A DNA stretch of 64,000 nucleotides, taken from contig VFZE01000032.1 of the NCBI GenBank assembly GCA_016871315.1, positions 1 to 64,000 on the forward strand, given 5' to 3'. Position 1 is the stretch's first letter. Each line of letters begins with the position of its first letter. Shown here one piece after another: positions 7,760-15,994 of this stretch. The stretch is from Acidimicrobiia bacterium (GTDB lineage: Bacteria; Acidobacteriota; Terriglobia; Bryobacterales; Bryobacteraceae). The notes beneath the pieces were generated by a model, which searched no databases, was not told the origin of the DNA, and saw only the letters and a list, made by a program, of their open reading frames with translations. A program made the position numbers and the translations under genes.

Positions 7760-10525
7760 ATGGGTGTGGTGCGCGCCGCGTGGTTGGCGCTGGTTCCGGT
7801 TATCCTTTTCGCACAGCAGCAGGCTCCGCAGGAAATGCAGCGCGCGGTGGAGGAGTTCCGCGCGCTGACGCAGAATATGGGGTTGCGGGCGGATTCCCCG
7901 CGGCGGCGGGCGGAGAACGGGCGTAAACTGCCGCAGTGGCACGGGCGGCTTTTCGAGAATTTCCGCAACAACTGGCTGGACGCGGTACCGCATGAAGTGG
8001 TGCAGCGCGGGGGACGGCAGGGGATGTTGCGGAGGAGTCAGTTCGGGTTCAACGTGACGGGGCCGGTGGAGATTCCGTGGCTGTATCACGGGGGCCGGCG
8101 GACGTTCTTCAGTTTTTCGTATGAGGGGATGCGGGAGCGGGTCGGGCGCGGGAATCTGCGGACAATACCGACGATGGCGGAGCGGACGGGCGATTGGAGC
8201 GCGGTGGTGGATCAGGCGGGGCTGTTGCTGCCGATTTTTGATCCGGCATCGACGAGCCGGAACCCGAATTTCGATCCAGGCCGCGCGGTGAGCGTGGAGA
8301 ATCTGGAGTACAACAGGGCGGCATTCCCCGGGAACCGTATCCCGTCGAGCCGGCTGGACGGGACGGCGAAGCGGGCGCTGGAGTATTATCCGGCTCCGAA
8401 CAGCGATGCCGGCCCATTTTTCCGGAACAACTATTTTATTTTCGCGCCGGAGGTTAACCGCGCCGATGGGGTGATTGTGCGCGTGGACCATAACGTGGGG
8501 GAGCGGCACCGGCTGGGTTTCGGGTTGAATTCCTCCAACGGCGTGGACGGTGCGGCGGAGTGGTTCCCGAGCATCGCGAATCCTGGGCCGCTGAGCCGTG
8601 ACCGGCGCAGCCGGCGGGGAGGCATGGAGCATGTGTTCACGCGGACGCCGCGGACGATTAACACGCTGACGTTTGAGGCGTCCACCGATCAGACGGCGAA
8701 CCAGCCGCGGCTGGATGAGCGCGGCAATCCATTTCCGAACTACCGGTTTGTGCCGTACCTTTCGATGGGGAATTCGTATCCGGTGTCGCGCAACGCGCGG
8801 AACGGCTTTGCGGTGACGAACGGATTTTCGGCGCGGTGGCGGGAGCACCGGTTCCGGGTGGTATTGCAGGCGGCGCGGGACCAAGTGCATTCCTTCTGGC
8901 CGCAGTATCCGGAGGGGAGCTTCCGGTTTTCGGCGGGGTTGACGAGTTTGCCGGGCATCGTGAACACGGGGCACGGATTTGCGAGTTTCCTGCTAGGCTC
9001 GGCCGATTATGCGGAGAAGAGCGTGGTGATATCGCCGTCCTATTTCCGGCGGACGCGGGGGTTGGTGGCGCTGCGTGATCAATGGGAGCTGCGCCGGGAT
9101 CTGACGCTGAACATCGGGTTCAACATCGACGTGAGCACGCCACGGGTGGAAAAGCATGACCGGCAGTCGACGGTTGCCTTGGACGAGGTCAATCCGGTGA
9201 ACGGACGGATGGGGGCGCTGGTGGCGGCGGGCAACGGGCGGTTCGGGCGCGCGTTCCAGCCGACGCAAGTGAGGCCGGAGCCGAGCATGTCGCTGGCGTG
9301 GAACGTGCGGGGGAACACGCGGACGGTGGCGCGGGTGAGCTATTCGCGGTCGTATTCGCCGATTCCGATTTATTCGGGGCAGTGGGGGACGCAGGCATTC
9401 AACGGCACGCTGGCGTGGATATCGATGAACCAGCAGCTGACGCCGGCGGTCACGCTGGCGCAGGGATTGGAAGCACAGCGGCAGTTTCCTGATCTGCGGC
9501 CGGAGGCGGCAAACAACACGATCGCCGATTTGGTTGATTCCAGTGGCAAGCAGCCGACGTATCAGTCGGCGTCGGCACAGCTGGAGAAGGAGCTTCCCGG
9601 CGCGCTGGTGTTGACGATGGGGCTGGCGCATAGCGAAGGCGTGAATCTGCTGGTGGGGAATTCGGCTTCGAACCCGAATGCGATACCGCTATCGGCGCTG
9701 GAGTTCCGCGATCAGCTGAATGATGAGACGTTCAACCGCAGCCTGCGGCCGTTTCCGCATTATCAGAGGTTCGATGTCTACAGCAGTTTCCCGGAAGGGA
9801 GCTATCAGCGCGACGCCTGCTATGCGCGGCTGGAGAAGCGCACATCGGCGGGGCTGTCTCTGACGGCGAGCTATGAGTACTCCAAACAGATGGACAACTA
9901 TTCGGGTCCGTACGGGATCCAGGATTATTACAACCGGGACAATGAGTGGTCGCTGACGTCGTCGAACAATCCGCACCGGTTTTCGATGACCTACGTGTAT
10001 GAGCTTCCGCTGGGGACGAACAAGGCGCTGTTGCAGATGAATGACTGGCGGCGGTATTTGGTGGACGGCTGGTCATTGAGCGGAGTGACGACGATGTCGA
10101 GCGGGGAGCCGGTGGCGCTGCGGCCTCAGTTCAACAATACGGGCGGGGTGGTGGACTCGCTGCGCGTGAACGTGGTTCCGGGTGTTGACCCGCGGGTGAG
10201 CAATCAGGGGCCGGAGCTGTGGTTCAACCCGGCGGCGTTCGCGCACCCGGGAGATTTCACAACCGGCGATGCGGGGCGCACGCATCCGACGCTGCGGCAG
10301 CCGGGGAATCAGAATCATGATGTGAGCGTGACGAAACGGTTCAGCGTGAGAGCGGACCGCACGGTGGAGTTCAGCGCGGCGGGGTTCAATTTTTTGAACC
10401 AGGCGAATTGGACGGAGCCGGACATGGTGATCGGCACGGCGGCGGCGCCGAACGTGAACGCGGGGCGGATTATCGGGTCGCGGGGAGGGCGTGTGATTCA
10501 GCTGGGGTTGCGGGTGAGTTTTTGA
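7760..10525 (+). CDS. Oar-like outer-membrane barrel lacking N-terminal regulatory and plug domains
   Basis: A 921-aa protein with a signal peptide (VVRAAWLALVPVILFAQ) followed by only about 80 residues before the first barrel landmarks: FGFNVTGPVEIPWLYHGGRR, FFSFSYEGMRERVGR and IPTMAERTGDWS. In the full-size receptor at 1839 the equivalent motifs (IGGPIDIPKLYRGRNR, FEGNKFGVPS, VPTAAQRIGDFS) come after a carboxypeptidase-like domain and a plug. Here both appear to be missing, while the barrel C-terminus (FLNQANWTEPD, IQLGLRVSF) is complete. It is translationally coupled to the next gene (4-bp overlap). It could be a passive porin-like barrel, or it may have lost its gate by deletion. Confidence 0.8.
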   Translation: MGVVRAAWLALVPVILFAQQQAPQEMQRAVEEFRALTQNMGLRADSPRRRAENGRKLPQWHGRLFENFRNNWLDAVPHEVVQRGGRQGMLRRSQFGFNVTGPVEIPWLYHGGRRTFFSFSYEGMRERVGRGNLRTIPTMAERTGDWSAVVDQAGLLLPIFDPASTSRNPNFDPGRAVSVENLEYNRAAFPGNRIPSSRLDGTAKRALEYYPAPNSDAGPFFRNNYFIFAPEVNRADGVIVRVDHNVGERHRLGFGLNSSNGVDGAAEWFPSIANPGPLSRDRRSRRGGMEHVFTRTPRTINTLTFEASTDQTANQPRLDERGNPFPNYRFVPYLSMGNSYPVSRNARNGFAVTNGFSARWREHRFRVVLQAARDQVHSFWPQYPEGSFRFSAGLTSLPGIVNTGHGFASFLLGSADYAEKSVVISPSYFRRTRGLVALRDQWELRRDLTLNIGFNIDVSTPRVEKHDRQSTVALDEVNPVNGRMGALVAAGNGRFGRAFQPTQVRPEPSMSLAWNVRGNTRTVARVSYSRSYSPIPIYSGQWGTQAFNGTLAWISMNQQLTPAVTLAQGLEAQRQFPDLRPEAANNTIADLVDSSGKQPTYQSASAQLEKELPGALVLTMGLAHSEGVNLLVGNSASNPNAIPLSALEFRDQLNDETFNRSLRPFPHYQRFDVYSSFPEGSYQRDACYARLEKRTSAGLSLTASYEYSKQMDNYSGPYGIQDYYNRDNEWSLTSSNNPHRFSMTYVYELPLGTNKALLQMNDWRRYLVDGWSLSGVTTMSSGEPVALRPQFNNTGGVVDSLRVNVVPGVDPRVSNQGPELWFNPAAFAHPGDFTTGDAGRTHPTLRQPGNQNHDVSVTKRFSVRADRTVEFSAAGFNFLNQANWTEPDMVIGTAAAPNVNAGRIIGSRGGRVIQLGLRVSF

Positions 10526-11439
10526 GGAAAACGAATCGGAGACGGAATCGGTGGTGGCTTGCGTTGCTGGCGTTGCCTTTGATAGCCACGGCCAACGGCA
10601 GGAGAGATAGTGTCCGCGTGCCGGTCTGGGGGGCGGTGGAGGGTGTGCAGGCGAAGGTGGATGGGAAGTCGGCGAACATCGCCGGGGTGTTGGGGCCAGA
10701 GCGTGGATTGATGCTGTTGGTAGTGATGGATGTGGCGGGAGATCTGTCGCTTGTGGAGCCCGCGCGCAAGGCGTTGGCCGATGGGTTGGAGAAGGCGGGG
10801 CCGGAGGTGTATGCGGGATTGATGCGGGCGCAGGATGGGTTGCAAGTGGTGCTGGATCCGACCGAGGACCGGGTGAAGTTCCGCGAGGCGGTGGATGCGC
10901 AGGCGGTGGGAGGCAGGGCGGCGCTGCTGAATACGGTGGAGACGGCGGTGCGGCTGGGGGACGGGATCATGGAGAAGACAGGGGTTCGACTGGCGGTGCT
11001 CTACATCACCGACAGCAACATTACGAATTACCGTGAGGATTATACGAACCCGGTGGTGAATTCGAGCGATAGCCGTGATCTGAGCCGGAGGTTTCCCGAG
11101 GGCTTGGTGAAGGAGCGGATCTCGCGGCTGGCGTTGAGCGTCGCGGCGCGGCAGACCCCGCTGTTCATCGTGCACCTGGATTACCGGAGCGACCGTTTGA
11201 ACGAAGCTTACCAGACGGGGTTGATGGAGCTGGCGGCGCTGACAGGCGGCGCGGCGGAGTTTTGCCGGTCTGTGGGGGAGATTCCATCGGCGGTGGGCAA
11301 GGCGCTGGAGGCAGCGATGTCCCATCACAGTGTGGTGGTGGAGCTGCCTGCCGGGACAGCGCAGCAGGTGACGGTGACACTGGAGGCGCCGGGAGGAAGC
11401 CTGCGCCACCGGACGCGGTTTCTGATAAAGGATAAATAG
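10522..11439 (+). CDS. Exported VWFA-like domain protein (degenerate MIDAS)
   Basis: I place the start at TTG 10522, which overlaps the previous stop codon as TTGA and is preceded by gggtgag. The 305-aa product then begins with a clean signal peptide (Arg-rich start, then WWLALLALPLIATANG). The middle resembles the VWFA-related domains common in Acidobacteriota: a beta strand LMLLVVMDVAGDLS where the MIDAS DxSxS would be, then a helix, and LAVLYITDSNIT. The MIDAS serines are not present, so metal binding is doubtful. The protein probably acts in the periplasm with its operon partners. An alternative upstream frame start at 10408 lies inside the barrel gene and is unlikely. Confidence 0.65.
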   Translation: MRKTNRRRNRWWLALLALPLIATANGRRDSVRVPVWGAVEGVQAKVDGKSANIAGVLGPERGLMLLVVMDVAGDLSLVEPARKALADGLEKAGPEVYAGLMRAQDGLQVVLDPTEDRVKFREAVDAQAVGGRAALLNTVETAVRLGDGIMEKTGVRLAVLYITDSNITNYREDYTNPVVNSSDSRDLSRRFPEGLVKERISRLALSVAARQTPLFIVHLDYRSDRLNEAYQTGLMELAALTGGAAEFCRSVGEIPSAVGKALEAAMSHHSVVVELPAGTAQQVTVTLEAPGGSLRHRTRFLIKDK

Positions 11440-11450
11440 AGGGAAATGGA

Positions 11451-12269
11451 ATGGGACGAGCACGGATACTGTTACTGATCGCACTGGTGGCGAGCTGGGT
11501 GGTGATGGGCTGGCTCTACCTGGAGCTGCGGAAGGTGCAGGAGGCGCAGCAGATGAAGGTGCAGCTGCTGGAGAAGGAGAGCGAGCCGTCCGAGGTTCCG
11601 CGGCCGGCGGAGCCGCAACCGGCGCAACCTGCGCCGGAACCGCGCGAGGTCAGCCAACCAGGAGCACCTGCGGCCGGCGATGAGGCGGCACGCAGGGAGC
11701 TGATCAAGATGCTGGACGCCAAGCAGCAGCAGCTGGATTCGACGAAGGCGGCGCTGACGGAATTGCAGACAAAGCTGGCGGAGATGGAGGGGCGGCTGAC
11801 AACGGTGTCGGCGGAAGGCCAGCAGCTGGCGGCGGCGGAAAAGGACCTGCGGGAGAGGCTGGAAAGCTCTTCGCGGCTGGCCGACGCCTTGCAAGCGGAG
11901 ATGAAGAGCCGGAACGACCGGCTGACGCAGTTGCAGGTGGCCAATCGCGATTTGTTGAAGCGGGTGGAGGATACTTCGCGGCGGCTGACACGGCTGGCGT
12001 CGGCAGGGCAGGAGATGGAGGATATCAACCGGCGGCGCGAGGTGTACATGACCGGCATTCTGCGGCGGTACCGGGAGCTGACCGATTTCTACCGCAACCT
12101 GGCGCTGCGCGTGAACACAGCGGAAGCGGCGACGACGCTGGCCAACGTGGATCTGGACCGTATGCAGAGCGCGATCACGCTGGCGGATGAGGATATGCGG
12201 CAGCTGCGGGTGCTGAACGCGCAGGCGGCGAGGCTGGAAAAGGAATTGGCCGGGGCGCGGGCGCAGTAA
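11451..12269 (+). CDS. Membrane-anchored coiled-coil protein
   Basis: A 272-aa protein with one N-terminal membrane segment (residues about 5-24), a Pro/Glu/Ala-rich linker (about 43-75) and a long coiled coil (about 80-200) with regular Leu and Gln/Glu/Lys spacing. A second helical region follows (about 205-272). A GAGGG ribosome binding site precedes the ATG, 11 bp after the VWFA-like gene. The topology suggests a periplasmic strut or scaffold tied to the inner membrane and acting with the barrel and VWFA-like protein. I do not recognise a named family. Its TAA abuts the TAA of the convergent bufC gene, forming TAATTA at 12267-12272. Confidence 0.7.
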   Translation: MGRARILLLIALVASWVVMGWLYLELRKVQEAQQMKVQLLEKESEPSEVPRPAEPQPAQPAPEPREVSQPGAPAAGDEAARRELIKMLDAKQQQLDSTKAALTELQTKLAEMEGRLTTVSAEGQQLAAAEKDLRERLESSSRLADALQAEMKSRNDRLTQLQVANRDLLKRVEDTSRRLTRLASAGQEMEDINRRREVYMTGILRRYRELTDFYRNLALRVNTAEAATTLANVDLDRMQSAITLADEDMRQLRVLNAQAARLEKELAGARAQ

Positions 12270-13106
12270 TTACTGAGCCGCGAGTGAGACTGACTGGAAA
12301 AGCCCTTCGCTCATCCACTGCTGGAACATGGTGAAGAGCTGTTTGTGGCGGGCGGGTGTGTGCATTTTGTGGGCGAGGATGGCTTCGCCGAGGGTGGCGC
12401 CGGAAGCGAGTGAGATGAGGACGGCGTAGCCTTGCTTGGTAAGTTCCATCGACATGAGGGCGTAGTCACGGCGGTGGATTACCAGATAAGTTTGCTTGCG
12501 GCGGATGGGGGGTCGCGGTTTGTTGTCGCGCATGGCGCGGAGATAGAGATGGGCGGGATAGCGGAGTTCGATCAGATGGAATGCGGCAATGGGGGTGAGG
12601 CGCGCGTCGGGCCAGGATTCCTCGGGCACGGCGGCGATTTGCTGCTGGGTGAGGGCGGGGGTCTCCTCGGCGTCAAAGACGATGGATTGCGCATGCTCCA
12701 GGCGGGCCAGATCCTGCACGAATTTCTCGCGCGGCAGACCTTCGACATCGGGGATGAAGCCGGGGAGGTTGTCGCCGAGGCGGTTGAGGGTGTAGGTGCG
12801 CGAGGGGTTCTCGCCGATGTAGAGGCTGGCTAGCTCGGCAAAGCGATGCTCGCCGAGGAAGTCGGCGAGGCCGGGATAGTCGACCTCCAGAGCTTCTGAA
12901 AGCCGGGCTTCATACATGCCGCGATAGATGTCGAGGCGTTCGAGCGGCTCCATCGTCTTGGAGGGGAGGATCATCCCGGTGGCCTGCGCGGCAGGGACTT
13001 CGGCGGCGACGGCTTCGGCGGCGACGGCCGATTCGCAATCGCCGGGGGTCATGATGGCGGCCTGCATCCAGCGCTGGGTTCGCACCAAGCCGGGATCAAG
13101 CGGCAT
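12270..13106 (-). CDS. bufC: BufC-like DUF2063 partner protein of the MNIO enzyme
   Basis: A 278-aa protein whose N-terminal DUF2063 domain shows the family signature: RTQRWMQAAI near residue 8-17, then LDIYRGMYEARLSEALEVDYP. In RiPP systems of the bufferin, TglHI and HvfABC types this family presents the precursor to the DUF692 oxygenase. The C-terminal half (LIELRYPAHLYLRAM, YLVIHRRDYALMSMEL) is the usual second, winged-helix-like part. ATG 13106 is chosen because GGAGGAA precedes it and because earlier codons in the frame lie inside bufB. The gene overlaps bufB by 11 bp, so translation is probably coupled. Confidence 0.88.
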   Translation of the reverse strand: MPLDPGLVRTQRWMQAAIMTPGDCESAVAAEAVAAEVPAAQATGMILPSKTMEPLERLDIYRGMYEARLSEALEVDYPGLADFLGEHRFAELASLYIGENPSRTYTLNRLGDNLPGFIPDVEGLPREKFVQDLARLEHAQSIVFDAEETPALTQQQIAAVPEESWPDARLTPIAAFHLIELRYPAHLYLRAMRDNKPRPPIRRKQTYLVIHRRDYALMSMELTKQGYAVLISLASGATLGEAILAHKMHTPARHKQLFTMFQQWMSEGLFQSVSLAAQ

Positions 13107-13944
13107 GAGGTTCCTCCACGGGCGCTTCACGATACTGGCGGGCCTTGAGAGCTTCGGCGTGGACAATGTCGAAGGCGGGGATGTCCTCATCCCATTCGAG
13201 CAGGGTGGCGATGCCACCCATGCGGCGGTAGACGCGGCGGTAGAGATCCCAAACCTCATCGATGACGTGGTCGGAGTGTGTGTCGAGAATGTGCGTGCCT
13301 TTGTTGGTGTGTCCGGCGAGATGGATCTGCACGACGCGGTCCGGCGGAATGCGGTCGATGTACTCGCGCGGGTCGAAGCCGTGGTTATAGGAGCTGACGT
13401 AGACGTTGTTGACGTCGAGAAGCAGGCCGCAATCGGCCTCTTCGGCGAGGGTGGCGAGGAAGTCCCATTCGGTCCAATGGGAGGCGCTGAATTCGAGATA
13501 GGTGGAGGGGTTCTCGAGCACGAGCGGACGCTCCAGAAACTCGGAGATGGTCTTCACTCGCTGGATGGTGTGGCGCAGCGCTTCGCCGGTGTAGGGCATC
13601 GGCAACAGATCATGCGTATTGAGGCCGGCGACGCCGGTCCAGCAGAGATGATCGGAGACCCAGTGGGCGCGAGTGCGCGCGGCGAGAGTTTTCAGCTTGC
13701 CGAGAAAGTCGAAGTTGATCGGATCGGTGCTGCCGACGGACATGGAGACGCCGTGAAGGACAATAGGGTAGCGCTCTGCCACCTGGTCCAGGACGTAGCT
13801 TGGCCGTCCGCCCGTGTCCATGAAGTTTTCGCTGAGGACTTCAAACCAGTCGATGGAAGGCTGGTGCGAGAGGATATGAGAAAAATGGACGGTTCTCAGG
13901 CCGATGCCGAAGCCGAGATCCGAATATCCCCAACGGTTTGCCAT
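13096..13944 (-). CDS. bufB: BufB-like DUF692 multinuclear non-haem iron oxygenase
   Basis: TIM-barrel enzyme of the MNIO (DUF692) family, which uses a two- or three-iron centre and O2 to modify cysteines of precursor peptides, for example into thiooxazoles in bufferins. Conserved elements are all present: GFGIGLR, DWFEVLSENF, VLHGVSMSVGS, WVSDHLCWTG, LENPSTYLEF, LLLDVNNVYVSSYNHG, QIHLAGHTN, DTHSDHV and LLEWDEDIP, which supply the His, Asp and Glu ligands. I prefer ATG 13944, giving 282 aa as usual for the family; the alternative ATG 14013 adds 23 residues with no resemblance. It sits between the Cys-rich precursor and the DUF2063 gene. Confidence 0.92.
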   Translation of the reverse strand: MANRWGYSDLGFGIGLRTVHFSHILSHQPSIDWFEVLSENFMDTGGRPSYVLDQVAERYPIVLHGVSMSVGSTDPINFDFLGKLKTLAARTRAHWVSDHLCWTGVAGLNTHDLLPMPYTGEALRHTIQRVKTISEFLERPLVLENPSTYLEFSASHWTEWDFLATLAEEADCGLLLDVNNVYVSSYNHGFDPREYIDRIPPDRVVQIHLAGHTNKGTHILDTHSDHVIDEVWDLYRRVYRRMGGIATLLEWDEDIPAFDIVHAEALKARQYREAPVEEPHAA

Positions 13945-14022
13945 GGCAGGTTTCGTTTGGATCGGAGCAGCGCCGGACCGGTTAGATAGCGTGCCCGGCG
14001 CCGCCAATATCATGCTACGCGA

Positions 14023-14397
14023 TCAGGCGTGAACGGCACGGTTGCGCTTGCGCAGCGACATCTTCTGCAATGGAACGGCGCAGCCACCCTTGCCCTTGCA
14101 GCTGTTCTTGCCGGCGCAGCCCTTGTCGCCCGACTTGCAGCCACCCTGGCCCTTGCACTCATTCATGCCTTGGCATCCGTGTTTGGCTGCCGTGGCGCAG
14201 CCACCCTTGCCCTTGCACGAGTTCTTGCCGGCGCAGCCCTTGTCGCCGGACTTACAGCCGCCCTGCCCCTTGCAGGCGTTCTTACCCTTACAGACATGCT
14301 TGGCGGCTTTGTCCTGAGCGGCGGCGCGCGTGGCGGCGGTGGTCATCATGCCGGAAACCGCTGCTCCCACGGCGACGGCGAAGTTCCTTCGAGTCAT
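14023..14397 (-). CDS. bufA2: Cys-rich bufferin-type RiPP precursor (BufA2-like) with Tat signal
   Basis: A 124-aa precursor preceded by AAGGAGAT. The N-terminus has a twin-arginine signal (TRRNF at residues 2-6, hydrophobic stretch to about 22, cleavage expected near Ala27-Gln28), so the product is probably exported folded. The mature region has 12 cysteines at 36, 42, 48, 55, 61, 67, 75, 81, 87, 94, 100 and 106, spaced mostly C-x5-C within CKGxGGC-type motifs rich in Lys and Gly. Residues about 36-74 and 75-113 are a near-perfect tandem copy. This is the BufA2 pattern: such peptides are modified by BufB/BufC and bind copper in the periplasm. Metal and modification here are inferred. Confidence 0.88.
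   Translation of the reverse strand: MTRRNFAVAVGAAVSGMMTTAATRAAAQDKAAKHVCKGKNACKGQGGCKSGDKGCAGKNSCKGKGGCATAAKHGCQGMNECKGQGGCKSGDKGCAGKNSCKGKGGCAVPLQKMSLRKRNRAVHA
14078..14311. repeat. Two 117-bp tandem repeats inside the RiPP precursor gene
   Basis: Positions 14078-14194 and 14195-14311 are two in-frame copies of 117 bp (39 codons). The first 60 bases of each are almost identical; the rest differ partly at third codon positions and in a few residues. Each unit encodes six cysteines. This is internal duplication of the core peptide, not a CRISPR-like array. Confidence 0.9.
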
Positions 14398-14434
14398 ATT
14401 GTTTTATCTCCTTACCAGGTGTTGAGGTGTAACG

Positions 14435-14451
14435 GGACCCAGTAAGGGTCC
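14435..14451 (-). promoter_or_regulatory. Small inverted repeat in the bufA2 leader
   Basis: GGACCC (14435-14440) pairs with GGGTCC (14446-14451) around a 5-base spacer, 38 bp upstream of the precursor start codon. It could be a regulator site or a leader hairpin. The 170-bp gap between this operon and the gene at 14570 shows no clear sigma-70 boxes. Confidence 0.35.
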
Positions 14452-14569
14452 GCAACAAGGTTTACGCTCCCCAAACATAGCACGGATGCATGTTGAGGGA
14501 GGATTAACATCCATCGCATAGTTCTTCGCAGCGGCGGCGTTTTCGGTTACGCGAGCTCAGAGTGAAGGG

Positions 14570-15040
14570 TCAGAGATTTGGGCCCGTGGGGTTCTGGAAA
14601 CGGGGATTGCAAACGGGGCCCCAAGGGGCAAAACCGAGAATGAGATCGTTGCGATTGACCCAGAGAAACACCTGCTCGCCCTTGCCGAAATCGAGGCCTT
14701 GAATCACGCCGCTGGAGCAGGAGCGCTTCTCGGTTTTTTTGGCGGCCGCGGCATCGGGGCGAGGGCTCTGCGGGCCCCAGTCCTCGAGAAATTTTTCGAG
14801 AGAGTAGTCGCGGCAGGGATTCTTCTCGGTGCAACCCCAGAGAGCGTATGCTTCGTTGTAACGCTTGTTGCCGAGATGGTCGAGGAAGGTCTGGATCTGT
14901 TTCTCCTCGCGATAGTCGCGGAAAAGGAAATAGAGCACACCGGTGATGAGGATCAGGGCGCCAAGGGCGATAAAGATGCGCTTGCGCAGCCGTTCGCGGC
15001 GCGCATCGTCGACGCCGTAGCCGTCCATGTAGCCGGCCAT
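14570..15040 (-). CDS. Hypothetical single-span membrane protein
   Basis: A 156-aa protein with a charged cytoplasmic start, one membrane segment (about residues 23-41) and a periplasmic domain of about 110 residues containing a run that resembles small lumazine-binding-like or DUF4878-type folds (TFLDHLGNKRYNEAYALW; DYSLEKFLEDWG). Three to four cysteines lie in the periplasmic part. It starts 10 bp after the OmpH/Skp gene, so the two are probably co-transcribed. No function is assigned. Confidence 0.65.
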   Translation of the reverse strand: MAGYMDGYGVDDARRERLRKRIFIALGALILITGVLYFLFRDYREEKQIQTFLDHLGNKRYNEAYALWGCTEKNPCRDYSLEKFLEDWGPQSPRPDAAAAKKTEKRSCSSGVIQGLDFGKGEQVFLWVNRNDLILGFAPWGPVCNPRFQNPTGPNL

Positions 15041-15050
15041 CGGAGGCTCC

Positions 15051-15575
15051 TTATTTCGCCGGGTGCGCTTTGTCGTAAGCGGCGGTGGCCTCGGCGGTCA
15101 GATCGAGAGCGGGCTTGAAGTAGACGGTGTTGGTCACGTCGATCAACACGTCGAGAGCCTTTTCCTCGGCGAGCTTGGTAAGAATAGCCTGCATGCGGGC
15201 GCCAGCCTGGCGGAGAATGTCGTTGCGCTCCATCTCGACATCGGCCTGCAAATCTTCACTGAGCCGTTGGAGGTCCTTCTGCTTGCGCTGGCCGTTGAAC
15301 TGCAGTTCCTGCTCGGCCTGCGGCGTGAGCTTGCCGGCGAGCGTGGTGAGCTGCTGCTGGATCTGCTGAAGCTCCTTCTGAAGCTTTTCGATTTCATCCT
15401 GCTGAGGCTTGAATTTGGCCTCCATGCCTTTTTGCGCCTTTTGCATGTCGGCGGTATCGAGCAAGGCCTTCTGCGTGTTGACGATGCCGATTTTTACTTG
15501 AGCCGCCAGAGGCGCCGCAGTGAGGGCCGCCCAGGCGCAAATGAGCAGCATACGGGCAAGACGCGATGTGAACAT
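15051..15575 (-). CDS. OmpH/Skp family periplasmic chaperone
   Basis: A 174-aa product with a signal peptide (about residues 1-25, ending APLAAQ) and the OmpH/Skp layout: a short beta strand VKIGIVNTQKALLDT, then a long charged helical arm (about residues 45-140) and a C-terminal strand (KALDVLIDVTNTVYF). Skp holds unfolded outer-membrane proteins on the way to the BAM machinery. ATG 15575 is preceded by AAGGAG and gives a proper signal peptide; the longer frame from 15650 would add 25 residues before it. In this genome it would serve the very large receptors. Confidence 0.85.
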   Translation of the reverse strand: MFTSRLARMLLICAWAALTAAPLAAQVKIGIVNTQKALLDTADMQKAQKGMEAKFKPQQDEIEKLQKELQQIQQQLTTLAGKLTPQAEQELQFNGQRKQKDLQRLSEDLQADVEMERNDILRQAGARMQAILTKLAEEKALDVLIDVTNTVYFKPALDLTAEATAAYDKAHPAK

Positions 15576-15646
15576 GGGAACCAAACTCCTTGTGCGATGA
15601 CTGGTGAATTTCTGTTTCCTACAGAGTATCACACCGGCGGGAGGGT

Positions 15647-15994
15647 TCAAGGCTGGGAAAGGGCGAGTTCGGCGCGGATTGCCTGTTCGCGCTCGGGCGG
15701 GCGGAAGCCGCGCGGGCCGGGCTCGCCTTTGAAGGCGATACGGCCATCCTTGCCAACGAGATAGAGGCGGTCGGGCCAGACTGTGTATGCCTGTTCGACG
15801 GCGTTATCCATGCCATCGACGAGCGTAGGAAAGTGGATGTCGAGCTTGCGCGTGCAGACGGTGGCGTAGTCTTCTTTCTGCTCGATCGATTTCGCGGTTT
15901 CCAGCAACACGCCCTCCTTCACATTCCGCGGCGACTGCCGGCCGTCGGTGGGATGAGCCTCGCGGATGTAGACGAGCAGGAATTCGACTTGGTT
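15647..15994 (-). pseudogene. 5'-truncated deiodinase-like redoxin remnant
   Basis: The minus-strand frame directly after the MFS stop codon (15995-15997) reads through VEFLLVYIREAHPTDGRQ, VKEGVLLETAKSIE, FPTLVDGMDNAVEQAY, WPDRLYLVGKDGRIAFKG and GPRGFRP. These are the central and C-terminal motifs of the iodothyronine-deiodinase-like redoxin family. The N-terminal thioredoxin half, with the catalytic cysteine motif, is absent: the sequence begins abruptly at the position just before FLLVYI. The junction therefore looks like a deletion or rearrangement that joined the end of the MFS gene to the middle of this gene. A GTG at 15922 could in principle start a 91-aa fragment. Confidence 0.8.

Noticed and set aside
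7196-8974. 592-codon minus-strand frame
   Set aside because: Arg/Pro/His-rich with no domain; antisense to the GT-C and barrel genes, which are well supported.
14078-14311. Regular repeats resembling a short CRISPR array
   Set aside because: Only two 117-bp units, in frame with a Cys-rich peptide gene; no spacers and no cas genes.
14029-14445. Overlapping + strand frames of 91-138 codons in the bufA2 region
   Set aside because: Antisense translation of the Cys/Gly/Lys repeat; the minus frame has ribosome binding site, Tat signal and partner genes.
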